Numbered from the stretch's first letter, positions 41,289-50,265 are shown. The stretch: 60,202 nucleotides of DNA from DASWED01 sp036394995 (GCA_036394995.1 DASWED010000093.1:1-60202), one strand, 5' to 3'. The notes: a model not told the origin generated them from the letters alone. Translations and numbers: made by a program.

Positions 41289-42476
41289 GTGCTGGTGGCC
41301 GGCGGCGGGATCGTGGGCATGGCCACCGCGATGGCGCTGCTCGGCGCGTTCCCGGGCCTGGGGGTGATCGTCGCCGAGAAGGAACCGACGCTCGGCCGTC
41401 ACCAGACCGGGCGCAACAGCGGCGTCATCCACTCCGGGATCTACTACCGGCCGGGGTCGCTGAAGGCGCGGCTGTGCCGTGAGGGCGGCGGGCGCCTCCG
41501 CGAGTTCTGCCGCGACGCCGGCATCCGCTACGAGGACTGCGGGAAGGTGATCGTCGCCGCAACGCCCTCCGAGGTGCCGGCGTTGCACCGCCTGGAGGAG
41601 CGGGGCCGCGCGAACGGGGTCCCCGGGGTCCGGGTCGTCGGACCGGGGGAGCTGGCGGAGCTCGAGCCGAGCGCCGCCGGGATCCGGGCCCTGCACGTCC
41701 CGGCCACGGGGATCGTGGACTACCGGGAGGTCCTCGGGGCCATGGCGGACCGGGTCCGGGCGGCGGGGGGCCGGGTGATGACGAACGCGGAGGTCCTCGG
41801 GATCCGGCGGGGTTCCGGCGGCAGCACCGTCGCGACGTCCGCCGGCGAGGCGCGCGTCCGGCTGGTGGTGAACTGCGCCGGGCTGTACGCGGACCGCGTC
41901 GCCCGGCTGGCGGGGGCCCGCCCGAACATGCGGATCGTGCCGTTCCGCGGGGAGTACTTCACGCTGCGGCCGGCCGCCGGCCGTGAGATCCGCGGCCTGA
42001 TCTATCCCGTGCCCGATCCGGCGCTGCCGTTCCTCGGCGTCCACGTCACCCGCGGGATCCACGGCGACGTCCACGTCGGGCCGAACGCCGTCCTGGCGTT
42101 CGCACGCGAGGGCTACCGCCGCTCGACCATCCGGCCGGGAGAGCTGTGGGACACGCTGCGGTTCCCGGGGTTCTGGCTGCTGGCCAGGCGGTTCTGGCGG
42201 ACCGCGATCGGGGAGTACGCGAGGTCGCTCGGCCGGGACGGGTTCGCCCGCGCGGTGTCGAGGCTGGTCCCCGGCGTCACGGCCACGGACCTCCGTCCGG
42301 CCCCAGCCGGGGTCCGGGCCCAGGCCCTGGGCCGCGACGGCCGGCTGGTGGAGGACTTCTGGATCGCCCGGACGCCGGGTGCCATCCACGTCCTCAACGC
42401 CCCGTCGCCGGCGGCCACGGCCTCGATCGTCATCGGCGAGCACATCGCCGAGCTGGCGGGCGAGTCGCTGGCCTGA
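41289..42476 (+). CDS. lhgO: L-2-hydroxyglutarate oxidase / FAD-dependent oxidoreductase
   Basis: 395 residues. The FAD-binding VLVAGGGIVGMATAMALLG is at the very N-terminus. The family motifs GRHQTGRNSGVIHSGIYYRP, GSLKARLCREGGGRLREFCR and VNCAGLYADRVARLAG follow, then PFRGEYFTLRP, LIYPVPDPALPFLGVHVTRG, HVGPNAVLAFAREGY and HVLNAPSPAATASIVIGEHI. This matches LhgO-type enzymes that oxidise L-2-hydroxyglutarate to 2-oxoglutarate, feeding electrons to quinones. GTG 41289 is the first in-frame start codon near the FAD motif; the true start may be non-standard or upstream. Confidence 0.9.
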   Translation: MLVAGGGIVGMATAMALLGAFPGLGVIVAEKEPTLGRHQTGRNSGVIHSGIYYRPGSLKARLCREGGGRLREFCRDAGIRYEDCGKVIVAATPSEVPALHRLEERGRANGVPGVRVVGPGELAELEPSAAGIRALHVPATGIVDYREVLGAMADRVRAAGGRVMTNAEVLGIRRGSGGSTVATSAGEARVRLVVNCAGLYADRVARLAGARPNMRIVPFRGEYFTLRPAAGREIRGLIYPVPDPALPFLGVHVTRGIHGDVHVGPNAVLAFAREGYRRSTIRPGELWDTLRFPGFWLLARRFWRTAIGEYARSLGRDGFARAVSRLVPGVTATDLRPAPAGVRAQALGRDGRLVEDFWIARTPGAIHVLNAPSPAATASIVIGEHIAELAGESLA

Positions 42477-42491
42477 GTTCGATTCCCGTCT

Positions 42492-43046
42492 TCAGTCCTG
42501 ATCGGGCTCGTCCTCGAGGGGGTCGCCGTGGTGCCCGTGCTCCGCGCCCGGACCGTCCTCACCCGCGTGGCCGTGCTCCTCTTCGTGGCCGTGCGCCTTG
42601 TCGTGGCCGTGGCCGTGGCCCGGTTCGCCCGGATCGGCCGGCGGGCCGGGCGTGTGCGTCTCGTGCCGCTCCCGGTTGGCCATCAGGCGGTCGAGGGCGT
42701 TGGCCAGACCCCGGTTGGGGTGGCGTTCGAGATTGGCGGCCACGCGCTCGATGGCCCGGTCCAGGCCGGTCGGCCCGGTGTGCTCGCCGGGTTCCTCACC
42801 AGATCCCTCGGGACGCTCGCTCGGCTCCGGCTCGGGAGACCCCTCGGGCTCGGGAGACTCATGCGGCTCGGGGGACTCGGCGGGATGCTCCGACGGGTGC
42901 GGGGCCGGTGTGTGGTGGACGGCATTCCCGGGACGGTGCGCCGACGAGGCGGCGACCAGGTGCACCACCTGTGCGCCGCCTCCCGCCGCGACCGCACCGA
43001 TCACGGCCGCGGCCAGCATCGCGAGACCACGGTGCAGCCACCTCAT
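42492..43046 (-). CDS. Exported His/Glu/Pro-rich protein with probable metal-binding tail
   Basis: 184 residues. A signal-like N-terminus (MRWLHRGLAMLAAAVIGAVA) is followed by a Pro/Glu/Ser-rich low-complexity region and a short helical segment (TGLDRAIERVAANLERHPNR). The C-terminal 50 residues are extremely His-rich (GEPGHGHGHDKAHGHEEEHG, HAGEDGPGAEHGHHGD), as in nickel- or zinc-binding proteins. It may buffer or scavenge metals outside the membrane. No homologous family identified. Confidence 0.7.
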   Translation of the reverse strand: MRWLHRGLAMLAAAVIGAVAAGGGAQVVHLVAASSAHRPGNAVHHTPAPHPSEHPAESPEPHESPEPEGSPEPEPSERPEGSGEEPGEHTGPTGLDRAIERVAANLERHPNRGLANALDRLMANRERHETHTPGPPADPGEPGHGHGHDKAHGHEEEHGHAGEDGPGAEHGHHGDPLEDEPDQD

Positions 43047-43121
43047 ACGTCAGGTATCGGCCGCGGGCCCCCGGATTCTTGACCGCGAAAGCCTGTCCGG
43101 TCCGCAAAAGCGGACCTCAGC

Positions 43122-44420
43122 TCAGCGACGGCGCGCCGGGGGCCGGTACAGCAGGGACCGGCGGCCCTTCTTGGAGACGAACACGCTCCGCGGCGGGGCC
43201 ATCTTCATGCCCTCGGCGCTGAACTCGGTCTCCAGCTGGAGCTGCGCGGCCATGCGGCTCACGTCGGCCTGCTGCTCCGGAAGGACCAGCGTGGTCCCGA
43301 TCCCGGTGGCGCCGGCGCGAGCCGTGCGGCCCACTCGGTGGACGTACGCCGTGTGGTCCTCGGGCGGGTCGTAGTTCACGACGTTCGCGATGCCCTCGAC
43401 GTGGAGCCCCCGGGCGGCCACGTCGGTGGCCACCAGCGCCCGGACCTTGCCTGCCTGGAACCGCTCCAGGGCCCGCTCCCGGGCCGGCTGGGTGAGGTCC
43501 CCGTGCATGGCGGCCGCCTGGACCCCCTGCTGCTTCAGCTTCTGGACCAGCCGGTCCGCGCCGCGCTTGGTCCGGACGAACACCAGCACCAGGCCGGGCT
43601 CCTCCGCGATGAGCTTGGCCAGCGAGGCCACCTTGCCCTCCGAGGTCACCGAGACGAACCGGTGCGTGGCCTCGTCGACCGTGGGCTTGGCCGACTCGAC
43701 CTCGTGCAGGACCGCGTTCGGCGCGTACCGGGCGGCCAGCCGCCCGACCTGCCCGTCGAGGGTGGCCGAAAGGAACATGGTCTGCCGTTCGGCCGGGATC
43801 CTCCGGACGATGGCCTCGACCTGGGGCAGGAACCCCATGTCCAGCATGCGGTCGGCCTCGTCGAGGATCAGGACCCGGATGCCGTCCAGGGCGACGAACC
43901 GCCGGTTGACGATGTCCTCCAGCCGGCCGGGGGTGGCGACCAGGATGTCGGCCCGGCCGGCGGCCTGGCCCGAGGCGTGGAGGCCGGTCCCGCCGTACAC
44001 GGCGGTCGCGCGCAGCCCCCGGGCCGCGGCGAGGGGCTTGATCTCGTTCAGGACCTGGACGGCCAGCTCGCGGGTCGGGACGAGCACGAGCGCGGCGGGG
44101 CCGCCCTTCGGCCCACGGTTCGATCCGTTCGAGGACCGCCCGTGCGACCGGTTTGACCCGTTCGGGGACCATTCGTTCGAGACCGGACGCGGCGAGGCCG
44201 CGAGGCGTTCCACGATGGTGATGGCGAACGCCAGGGTCTTGCCCGAGCCGGTCCGGGACCGGGCCAGGACGTTCCGCCCGGCCAGGGAGTCCGGCAGGAC
44301 CTTGCCCTGGATGGCGAACGGCTCGGTGATGCCGCTTCGTTCGAGCTCCGCCACCACGGGGGAGGACACGCCGAGATCGGCGAACGACACGCCGAGGTCG
44401 GCGTACGACGGTGATGCCAT
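43122..44420 (-). CDS. DEAD-box ATP-dependent RNA helicase
   Basis: 432 residues. Motifs in order: Q motif FAIQGKVLPDSLAG, Walker A ARSRTGSGKT, Ia PTRELAVQV, GG, Ib TPGRL, II DEADRM, III SATLDG, IV VLVFVRTKRGADRL, V ATDVAARGLHVEG and VI HRVGRTARAG. A short Asn/Ser/Gly-rich insertion (NGSNRSHGRSSNGSNRG) sits between motifs I and Ia. It unwinds short RNA duplexes in ribosome assembly or decay. ATG 44420 has AGGAAGG eight bases upstream. The long 5' region with a palindrome at 44519-44534 hints at regulation. Confidence 0.93.
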   Translation of the reverse strand: MASPSYADLGVSFADLGVSSPVVAELERSGITEPFAIQGKVLPDSLAGRNVLARSRTGSGKTLAFAITIVERLAASPRPVSNEWSPNGSNRSHGRSSNGSNRGPKGGPAALVLVPTRELAVQVLNEIKPLAAARGLRATAVYGGTGLHASGQAAGRADILVATPGRLEDIVNRRFVALDGIRVLILDEADRMLDMGFLPQVEAIVRRIPAERQTMFLSATLDGQVGRLAARYAPNAVLHEVESAKPTVDEATHRFVSVTSEGKVASLAKLIAEEPGLVLVFVRTKRGADRLVQKLKQQGVQAAAMHGDLTQPARERALERFQAGKVRALVATDVAARGLHVEGIANVVNYDPPEDHTAYVHRVGRTARAGATGIGTTLVLPEQQADVSRMAAQLQLETEFSAEGMKMAPPRSVFVSKKGRRSLLYRPPARRR

Positions 44421-44518
44421 GTTCACAACCTTCCTGCGGCTACGGGAGCCGCGGTACCGGAGGGTTCAACTTCCTGCCGGGACCGCCAGAAGGAGGAACT
44501 GGAGAAGAGAAACCTCAC

Positions 44519-44534
44519 AGGGCATACATGCCCT
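44519..44534. promoter_or_regulatory. Palindrome in the helicase/SDR divergent region
   Basis: AGGGCAT-AC-ATGCCCT, 7-bp arms with a 2-base spacer, about 100 bases upstream of the helicase ATG and 49 bases before the SDR start. It could bind a dimeric regulator serving both genes. No factor is identified. Confidence 0.45.
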
Positions 44535-44582
44535 TCGCAAGAGAGAGTATCGGATTCCCGGGCCCCCGACTGGAGTTCCGCG

Positions 44583-45464
44583 ATGGATCTTCACGGTACC
44601 GTCCCGAGCGTGGCGAACGAACCCTGGAGCATCGAGGGGCGGCGAGTCGTGATCACCGGCGCGACCGCCGGGATCGGACTGGCCGCCGCCGAGTCCCTGG
44701 CGGCGATGGGGGCCCGGCTGACGATCGTGGCCCGGGACGCCGGCCGGGCCGAGGAGGCCGCCGAACGCATCTCGACCGGGGGCGTCCGGCCCGATGTGCT
44801 GCTGGCCGATCTCGCGTCCCTTGATGCCGTGCGCCGGCTGGCCGGCGAGATCCTCGAGCGACACGAGCGCCTCGACGTCCTGGTGAACAACGCCGGGGCC
44901 GTCCACACGCGACGCCGGGTCACCGATGACGGGATCGAGCTGACGTGGGCCGTGAACCACCTGGCGCCGTTCCTGCTGACGAACCTGCTCCTGGAGCGGC
45001 TGCGGGAGAGCGCTCCGGCCCGGATCGTGACCACGTCCTCCGACGCCCACTCCGGGATGCGGATCCCGTTCGACGACCTGAACGCCGAGCGGGGGTACGG
45101 CGGCTTCCGGCGGTACGGCGAGACGAAGCTGGCGAACATCCTGTTCACCGCGGAGCTGGGCCATCGGCTCCAGGGCACCGGCGTGACCGCGACCTGCTAC
45201 CACCCCGGGTTCGTGGCCTCGAGCTTCAACAAGAACAACGGGTGGCGGATGCGCCTGGCCATGACCCTGGCCCGTCCGTTCGCCCGGAGCGTCTCCAAGG
45301 GCGCCGACACCCTGGTGTGGCTGGTGGCCTCGCCCGAGTCCGCCGACCAGACCGGGGGCTACTTCCTGGACCGTCGCCTGGCCGTCCCCGGCCAGGCCGC
45401 CCGCGACCCCGATGCCGCCCGCCGGCTGTGGGAGGTCAGCGAACACCAGACCGGCCTGGCATGA
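44583..45464 (+). CDS. Short-chain dehydrogenase/reductase, retinol dehydrogenase-like
   Basis: 293 residues. NAD(P) motif TGATAGIGLAAAESL, DVLVNNAGAVH, the catalytic Ser in RIVTTSSDAHS, and Y-x-x-x-K in RYGETKLANILF. The C-terminal ATCYHPGFVASSFNKNNGWR region is typical of retinol dehydrogenase-like and WW-domain oxidoreductase-like SDRs. Reduces or oxidises an alcohol/ketone; substrate unknown. ATG 44583 is used; GTG or later starts nearer the motif are possible. Confidence 0.88.
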   Translation: MDLHGTVPSVANEPWSIEGRRVVITGATAGIGLAAAESLAAMGARLTIVARDAGRAEEAAERISTGGVRPDVLLADLASLDAVRRLAGEILERHERLDVLVNNAGAVHTRRRVTDDGIELTWAVNHLAPFLLTNLLLERLRESAPARIVTTSSDAHSGMRIPFDDLNAERGYGGFRRYGETKLANILFTAELGHRLQGTGVTATCYHPGFVASSFNKNNGWRMRLAMTLARPFARSVSKGADTLVWLVASPESADQTGGYFLDRRLAVPGQAARDPDAARRLWEVSEHQTGLA

Positions 45465-45494
45465 CGGGTCCGAGGGCCGTTCGAACCCCCATCG

Positions 45495-47027
45495 TCATGG
45501 CCGGTACAGCAGGTCCACGTACCTGCGCAGGAGGTCGTCGACCATGCCCCGGAACGGGATCGTGCCGGCCAGGCCGTACACGGGGGCCAGGCCCTCGCCG
45601 GCGGGCTCGGTGGATCGGGCCTCCTCGACGGCACCGGGGAGGTCGGCCAGGAACCGCTCGGCCACGCCGGGCTCCGTGTGCCGGAGGGTGACGCAGATGT
45701 GCACGGCCGCGGGCCGGTGGAGGCCGTTCAGGCTCCATCCCCGCTTCGCCATGCCGTCCAGGACCCGGTAGACGTCCACCTGCTCGGAGTCGGACGCGAA
45801 CGCGATGACCCACAGCGGATCGCCCAGGACGCGCAGCTCGGGGATGGCCTCGATGCCCCCCCGGATGCGCGCCGCCGTCTCGAGGATCCGGCGGGTGGCG
45901 TCCAGATAGCCGTCCTCCCCGGTGGCCACCATGGCCGCCCACGCCGCAGCGGACAGGGCTCCCGGGCGGCTCCCGGCCAGGGTGGGGGAGAAATACAGGC
46001 CCCCCGGCCAATCGGTGGCCGTGAAGTACTGGTGCCGGCGGAGCTCCGCCCCCCGGTACAGGACCACCGAGGTCCCCTTCGCCGCATAGCCGAACTTGTG
46101 GGTGTCGGCCGACATCGACGTCACGCCGGGGAGCCGGAAGTCGAACCCAGGGACGTCGTGGCCCAGGCGTTCGGCCCAGGGCAGCACGAATCCCCCCAGG
46201 CAGGCGTCGGTGTGGAAGCCGACCCCCCGGGCCCTCGCCGCCCCCGCCAGCTCGCGGATGGGGTCGATGACCCCGTGGGGGAACGAGGGCGCCGAGCCCA
46301 CCACCACCACGGTGTCTCTCGACATGGCCCGGCGCATGGCCGCGGCGTCGGCCCGGAAGTCGCCGCCCACCGGCACCCGGGTCATCCGCATCCCGAAGTA
46401 CCGGGCCGCCTTGTCGAACGCCACGTGCGCGGACGAAGGGGCCACGATCTCCGGGTGGCGGGGCCGGCGGGCCCGGCCCAGGGACATCGCCCGGTCCCGG
46501 TACGTCTTCATGGCCAGCAGGATGCTCTCGGTCCCCCCGCTGGTGACGGTCCCCACCACGGCCCGTTCGGGATCGGGGTCGGTGGCGTCGCCCCCCAGCA
46601 TCGCCGCGGTCATCGCCACGATCTCGGCCTCGAACTTCGCCCCGCTCGGCCACAGGTCGGCGTGGAGGGGATTGGTCTGCGAGGTCAGCGCGTACACGCG
46701 GTTCAGGAACCCCACGTGGCCGTCGTCCCCCTGGTACACGGCGCCCGAGGCGAACCCGTCGTGCCACCGGGGGCGCTCGGCGCCGGCGAGCTCCTCGATC
46801 TCCCGGAGCACGTCCTCCCGAGGAATGCCTGCCGACGGAAGCCGGACGAACGACGCCGCCCGGCCCCGGTACGGCTTCACCTCGTGCTCCATCCCGGCCA
46901 GCATCCGTTCGTACTCCCGGTCCAGCCGGGCCCGGAGCGCCGGAACCCGCCGGGCGAGGCGCTCGGCAGCGCGCGCCACCCTCGGGTCCAGCCGCCGGAG
47001 CTTCGCGGCGATGTCGGCGATGTCCAT
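45495..47027 (-). CDS. PLP-dependent lyase resembling sphingosine-1-phosphate lyase
   Basis: 510 residues. Group II decarboxylase fold: GTVTSGGTESILLAMKTYRD, APSSAHVAFDKAARYFGMR, FHTDACLGGFVLPWAERLG, DFRLPGVTSMSADTHKFGYA and ATDWPGGLYFSPTLAGSRPG. The PLP lysine is the K in ADTHK. These stretches are much closer to sphingosine-1-phosphate lyases than to glutamate decarboxylases. Such lyases break a phosphorylated 2-amino-3-hydroxy compound into an aldehyde and phosphoethanolamine. The N-terminal membrane span of eukaryotic SPL is absent. It follows the FGGY kinase by 35 bases in the same operon, which suggests the cleaved compound may be a phosphorylated amino-polyol; this is inference. Confidence 0.85.
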   Translation of the reverse strand: MDIADIAAKLRRLDPRVARAAERLARRVPALRARLDREYERMLAGMEHEVKPYRGRAASFVRLPSAGIPREDVLREIEELAGAERPRWHDGFASGAVYQGDDGHVGFLNRVYALTSQTNPLHADLWPSGAKFEAEIVAMTAAMLGGDATDPDPERAVVGTVTSGGTESILLAMKTYRDRAMSLGRARRPRHPEIVAPSSAHVAFDKAARYFGMRMTRVPVGGDFRADAAAMRRAMSRDTVVVVGSAPSFPHGVIDPIRELAGAARARGVGFHTDACLGGFVLPWAERLGHDVPGFDFRLPGVTSMSADTHKFGYAAKGTSVVLYRGAELRRHQYFTATDWPGGLYFSPTLAGSRPGALSAAAWAAMVATGEDGYLDATRRILETAARIRGGIEAIPELRVLGDPLWVIAFASDSEQVDVYRVLDGMAKRGWSLNGLHRPAAVHICVTLRHTEPGVAERFLADLPGAVEEARSTEPAGEGLAPVYGLAGTIPFRGMVDDLLRRYVDLLYRP

Positions 47028-47062
47028 TCGGCGGTTCCTTTCGCAGTGGTCTTCGGCCGCCG

Positions 47063-48649
47063 CTACCGGCCGGCGTTCAGCCGCGCGGCGATCTTCCTCG
47101 TGCTCCGATAGAGGTTGACGAACTCGTCGAACATGGGTCCGTACACGGCGGCGTTCGCCGGGTCCGGCTCGAACGTGGCGGCGATCGGGACCAGGGCCGG
47201 GATGTCGTCCCACGACAGCTCGCCCAGCGCAACCCAGGCCTGGAACGCGACGCCCCGGGCGTTCGACATCACGGGCTCGGCGGCCTGGCGGACCGGGATC
47301 CCCATGACGTCCGCGTGGATCCGGCACCACAGCTCGGAGCGGGCGCCGCCGCCCACCATGGTCACGGCGTCGAGCTTCCGCTTCACGAACTTCTCCACGT
47401 ACACCTGCAGCCACCGCGAGTTGTACGCCACGCCCTCCAGGACCGCCCGGACCAGGTGCCCCCGGGTGGCCTCGAGGGACTGGTTGAAGAACCCGCCCCG
47501 GATGGTCCGGTCGTCCACCGGCGACCGCTCCCCGTTGAGCCACGGCGCGAACATCAGCCCGTCGCTGCCGGCCGGGACGGCCCCGGCCTCGGCCAACAGC
47601 GGCTCGTACGCCGCGTCCTCGCCGGGCCGGAGGATGCGGTCCTTCAGCACCGTCAAACACAGCCCTGCCGCCTCCTGTTCGTTCGCCAGGATGTACCGGC
47701 CCGGGATGGCCGACGGCAGCGACGCCATGTTGTGGACGACGTCGGTCTTCTTGAACGGCACGTGGCAGATCAGCCACGACGATGTGCCGATGCACAGGTG
47801 GGCGTCGTAGTCGCGCACCGCGCCGGCGCCCATCGCGGCTGCCATCACGTCGGGCGCGCCGGAGACCACCTGCACCGACGCCGGCAATCCCAGCTCCTCG
47901 GCGGCCGCGGGCGTGAGCGTGCCGAGGACCGTGGCCGCGGGCTCGATGTCCGGGAGGCGGTCCCGGTCCAGGCCGGTCATCCGCAGCAGCGCCGGGTCGT
48001 ACCGAACCGCCCGGATGTCGCGGGAATCGACTACCCAGTGCAGGGTCACGGCGTCGACGGTGGTGGCGAACCGCCCCGTCAGCCGGTGGTTGATCCAGTC
48101 GCGGGGCTCCAGGAACAGGTGCGTCCGCTCGTACACCTCGGGCAGCTCCTCGCGGACGAACAGGATGTGGGCGATGGGGTCCTTGCCCGAGTGCCCCGGT
48201 GCGCCGCCGGTCCGGCGGATCCACCGCATGAGCTTCCATGCCCCGTACCCCTCGACGAGGGGGAACCCCCGGAGCACGGGCCGGAGGTGGCGGGCTCCCC
48301 GGGAGTCCATCCAGATGATGGCCCGGTGGAGCGGACGGCCCTCCCGGTCCACCGGGACCGTCCCCGACCACTGCGAGCTGCAGGCCGCGCCCACCACCGA
48401 ACCTGGCTCGACCCCGCTGGCCCGGATCACCCGGCGCGTGGCCGAGACGATGGCCCGCCACCAGTCCTCCGGGTCCTGCTCGGCGCCGCCGCCGGGAAGG
48501 ACGTGGACCGGCGGGAACGGCTCCACGACGGACGCGGCGATCCGGCCGTCCGCCGTCACCAGCGCGAGCTTGAGCCCGGACGTACCCAGGTCGATGGCCA
48601 GGACGTGCCCCGGCCGGCCGTCATTCGCCACCGTGGGCCCCGGCGTCAC
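47063..48649 (-). CDS. FGGY-family carbohydrate kinase (xylulokinase-like)
   Basis: 528 residues. Two actin-fold halves: AIDLGTSGLKLALVTADGRI with the phosphate-binding motif, GAACSSQWSGTVPVDREGRP, PRDWINHRLTGRFATTVDAV; then VVSGAPDVMAAAMGAGAVRD with the likely catalytic Asp, HLCIGTSSWLICHVPFKKTD, MFAPWLNGERSPVDDRTIRG and VTMVGGGARSELWCRIHADV. Closest in pattern to xylulokinases, but the family phosphorylates many sugars and polyols. GTG 48649 overlaps the transporter stop, so they are translationally coupled. Confidence 0.9.
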   Translation of the reverse strand: MTPGPTVANDGRPGHVLAIDLGTSGLKLALVTADGRIAASVVEPFPPVHVLPGGGAEQDPEDWWRAIVSATRRVIRASGVEPGSVVGAACSSQWSGTVPVDREGRPLHRAIIWMDSRGARHLRPVLRGFPLVEGYGAWKLMRWIRRTGGAPGHSGKDPIAHILFVREELPEVYERTHLFLEPRDWINHRLTGRFATTVDAVTLHWVVDSRDIRAVRYDPALLRMTGLDRDRLPDIEPAATVLGTLTPAAAEELGLPASVQVVSGAPDVMAAAMGAGAVRDYDAHLCIGTSSWLICHVPFKKTDVVHNMASLPSAIPGRYILANEQEAAGLCLTVLKDRILRPGEDAAYEPLLAEAGAVPAGSDGLMFAPWLNGERSPVDDRTIRGGFFNQSLEATRGHLVRAVLEGVAYNSRWLQVYVEKFVKRKLDAVTMVGGGARSELWCRIHADVMGIPVRQAAEPVMSNARGVAFQAWVALGELSWDDIPALVPIAATFEPDPANAAVYGPMFDEFVNLYRSTRKIAARLNAGR

Positions 48650-49896
48650 CTGGCCGGCCGCCGCCTGCCGAGCGGTTCGGGCACCGTGAGCGCCACGACG
48701 GCGGTGAGCACGGCCAGTCCCGTGATCACCGCGATCGCCCCCGAGAACGACCCCTGGACGTCCTTCAGCACGCCCATCAGGCCCACCACCACCGCGCCCC
48801 CCACGTTGCCGGCGGCCAGCATCACCCCCACCGCCGTGCTCCCCACCTGGGTCCCCAGCGAGGGATCCTCCGAGGCCACCGCGATCACGATCGGGAGCGC
48901 CGCCAGCAGGAAGAACCCCAGGACGAACGCCACCGGCAGCAGCGCTCCCAGTGATCCGAGGTGCCCCAGGAGCCACAGCGTCGGCGCGGCCACGGCCCCC
49001 GCGAGCACCAGGAACGGCTTCCGCCGGCGGATCCGGTCGCTGGCCGCGCCCAGCGCCACCGAGCCCAGGATCCCCGCCATCGTGATCATCCCGGCCACCA
49101 GCCCCGCGCCGGTCTCGTCGATCCCGCGCGGCTTCAGGATCTCCTCCAGCCACGACGTGATGCCCAGGTAGAACCCGAACCCCAGGAACAGCGCCGCGGA
49201 GAGCTTCCACAGGGTCCGCGACCGCAGGGCCCTCCGGAGCGCCGCGCGGATCCCCATCTCCTCCGGCGCCACCAGCCGTTCGGGCACGGGAGAGGGCGCG
49301 ATGCGCCAGAACGCCAGCAGGGCGACGACCGACAGGCCCCCGTACACGAGCTGGGATCCCCGGACGCCGAACGCATCCACGAGCGGCGGGGTGGCCACCA
49401 GGCCCACCGTGATCCCCAGGAAGATGGCCATGGTCCCCACGCCGGTGGCGGTGGCCGCCTCCTGTTCCGGGAAGTGCCGGTTCACCACGTCCGCCACGGC
49501 GTTGATGAGGAACGGCTGGGGCACCAGCAGCCCCACGGTCAGCACCAGCAGGAGCGGGAAGCTCCCAGCGGCCGGCCGGGCGAACGCGAACACGGAAGTG
49601 ACCAGGCCGGCCCACAGCAGCGGCGTCCGGTAGCCGTACCGGTCGGCCACCGCGCCCGCCGGGATCGACAGTGCCGCCGAGCACAGCGGCCCGACCGAGA
49701 CCAGGAGTCCGATCGACGTGTCCGTGGTGTGGAAGGCCGCTGCGGCCTTCTCCGTCACCGAGGCGAACGAGATCCACAGCACGTGGCTGGCCGAGACCAC
49801 CGCCACGTACGCGCCGAGGACCCGCCAGGACCCCGGCCGGGCGCCGGTGGCCCCCGGCGCCCCGGCATCAGCGGGCGCATCCACCTGTCGCTCCAC
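48646..49896 (-). CDS. MFS transporter
   Basis: 416 residues with about 12 hydrophobic spans. The conserved loop between spans 2 and 3 reads AGAVADRYGYRTPLLWAGL, and the equivalent loop in the second half is GAASDRIRRRKPFLVLAG. The central loop (PSPVPERLVAPEEMG) is short. First gene of a three-gene operon with the FGGY kinase and the S1P-lyase-like enzyme, so it most likely imports the compound they degrade. GTG start at 49896 with GGGAGGA upstream. Confidence 0.9.
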   Translation of the reverse strand: MERQVDAPADAGAPGATGARPGSWRVLGAYVAVVSASHVLWISFASVTEKAAAAFHTTDTSIGLLVSVGPLCSAALSIPAGAVADRYGYRTPLLWAGLVTSVFAFARPAAGSFPLLLVLTVGLLVPQPFLINAVADVVNRHFPEQEAATATGVGTMAIFLGITVGLVATPPLVDAFGVRGSQLVYGGLSVVALLAFWRIAPSPVPERLVAPEEMGIRAALRRALRSRTLWKLSAALFLGFGFYLGITSWLEEILKPRGIDETGAGLVAGMITMAGILGSVALGAASDRIRRRKPFLVLAGAVAAPTLWLLGHLGSLGALLPVAFVLGFFLLAALPIVIAVASEDPSLGTQVGSTAVGVMLAAGNVGGAVVVGLMGVLKDVQGSFSGAIAVITGLAVLTAVVALTVPEPLGRRRPAR

Positions 49897-49966
49897 GCCG
49901 TCCTCCCGCCCCGAGGTGCGAAGCGTACCGGTCGGGAGGGGTCCGGTGGTTAGGGGTTCGCTCGGT

Positions 49967-49994
49967 CCGGGTAAAAAGTTGACGACCTACCCGG
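49967..49994. promoter_or_regulatory. Inverted repeat with embedded -35 box between divergent genes
   Basis: CCGGGTA (49967-49973) and TACCCGG (49988-49994) are perfect 7-bp arms around 14 bases that contain TTGACG (49979-49984), a rightward -35 candidate. The site lies between the MFS-kinase-lyase operon and the small membrane gene at 50065. It resembles an operator for a dimeric repressor, but no regulator gene is adjacent. Confidence 0.5.
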
Positions 49995-50064
49995 AATCGG
50001 GATTCGATCGACGAGGGCCGGGTACGTCCGCTTCAGTTCGAATGCGGGTCGGAAAGGAGCGAGG

Positions 50065-50256
50065 ATGGTGGTCGCCACGATGCTGGTCCTCGCCGGGGTC
50101 CTCCTGGCGGCGACGATCATCATGGTGGCCGCGCTGCGGTCGAGGCTCAACGCGCGGCGCGAGCCCGAGGCGAACCGTTTCCCTGCGGCCCTCGTCGGTC
50201 GACCGGCTCCGCCGGTCGAGGATCCGGCAGACGCGCGGCACCGCCGGGCGTCGTGA
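50065..50256 (+). CDS. Small single-span membrane protein
   Basis: 63 residues. MVVATMLVLAGVLLAATIIM plus VAAL is one N-terminal membrane span, followed by a basic and Pro-rich cytoplasmic or external tail. GGAAAGGAG precedes the ATG. No family recognised. Confidence 0.6.
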   Translation: MVVATMLVLAGVLLAATIIMVAALRSRLNARREPEANRFPAALVGRPAPPVEDPADARHRRAS

Positions 50257-50265
50257 CCGGAATGC

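Noticed and set aside
45495..47027. Glutamate decarboxylase
   Set aside because: The fold is shared, but the GTVTSGGTESI, CLGGFVLP and ADTHKFGYA stretches match sphingosine-1-phosphate lyases.
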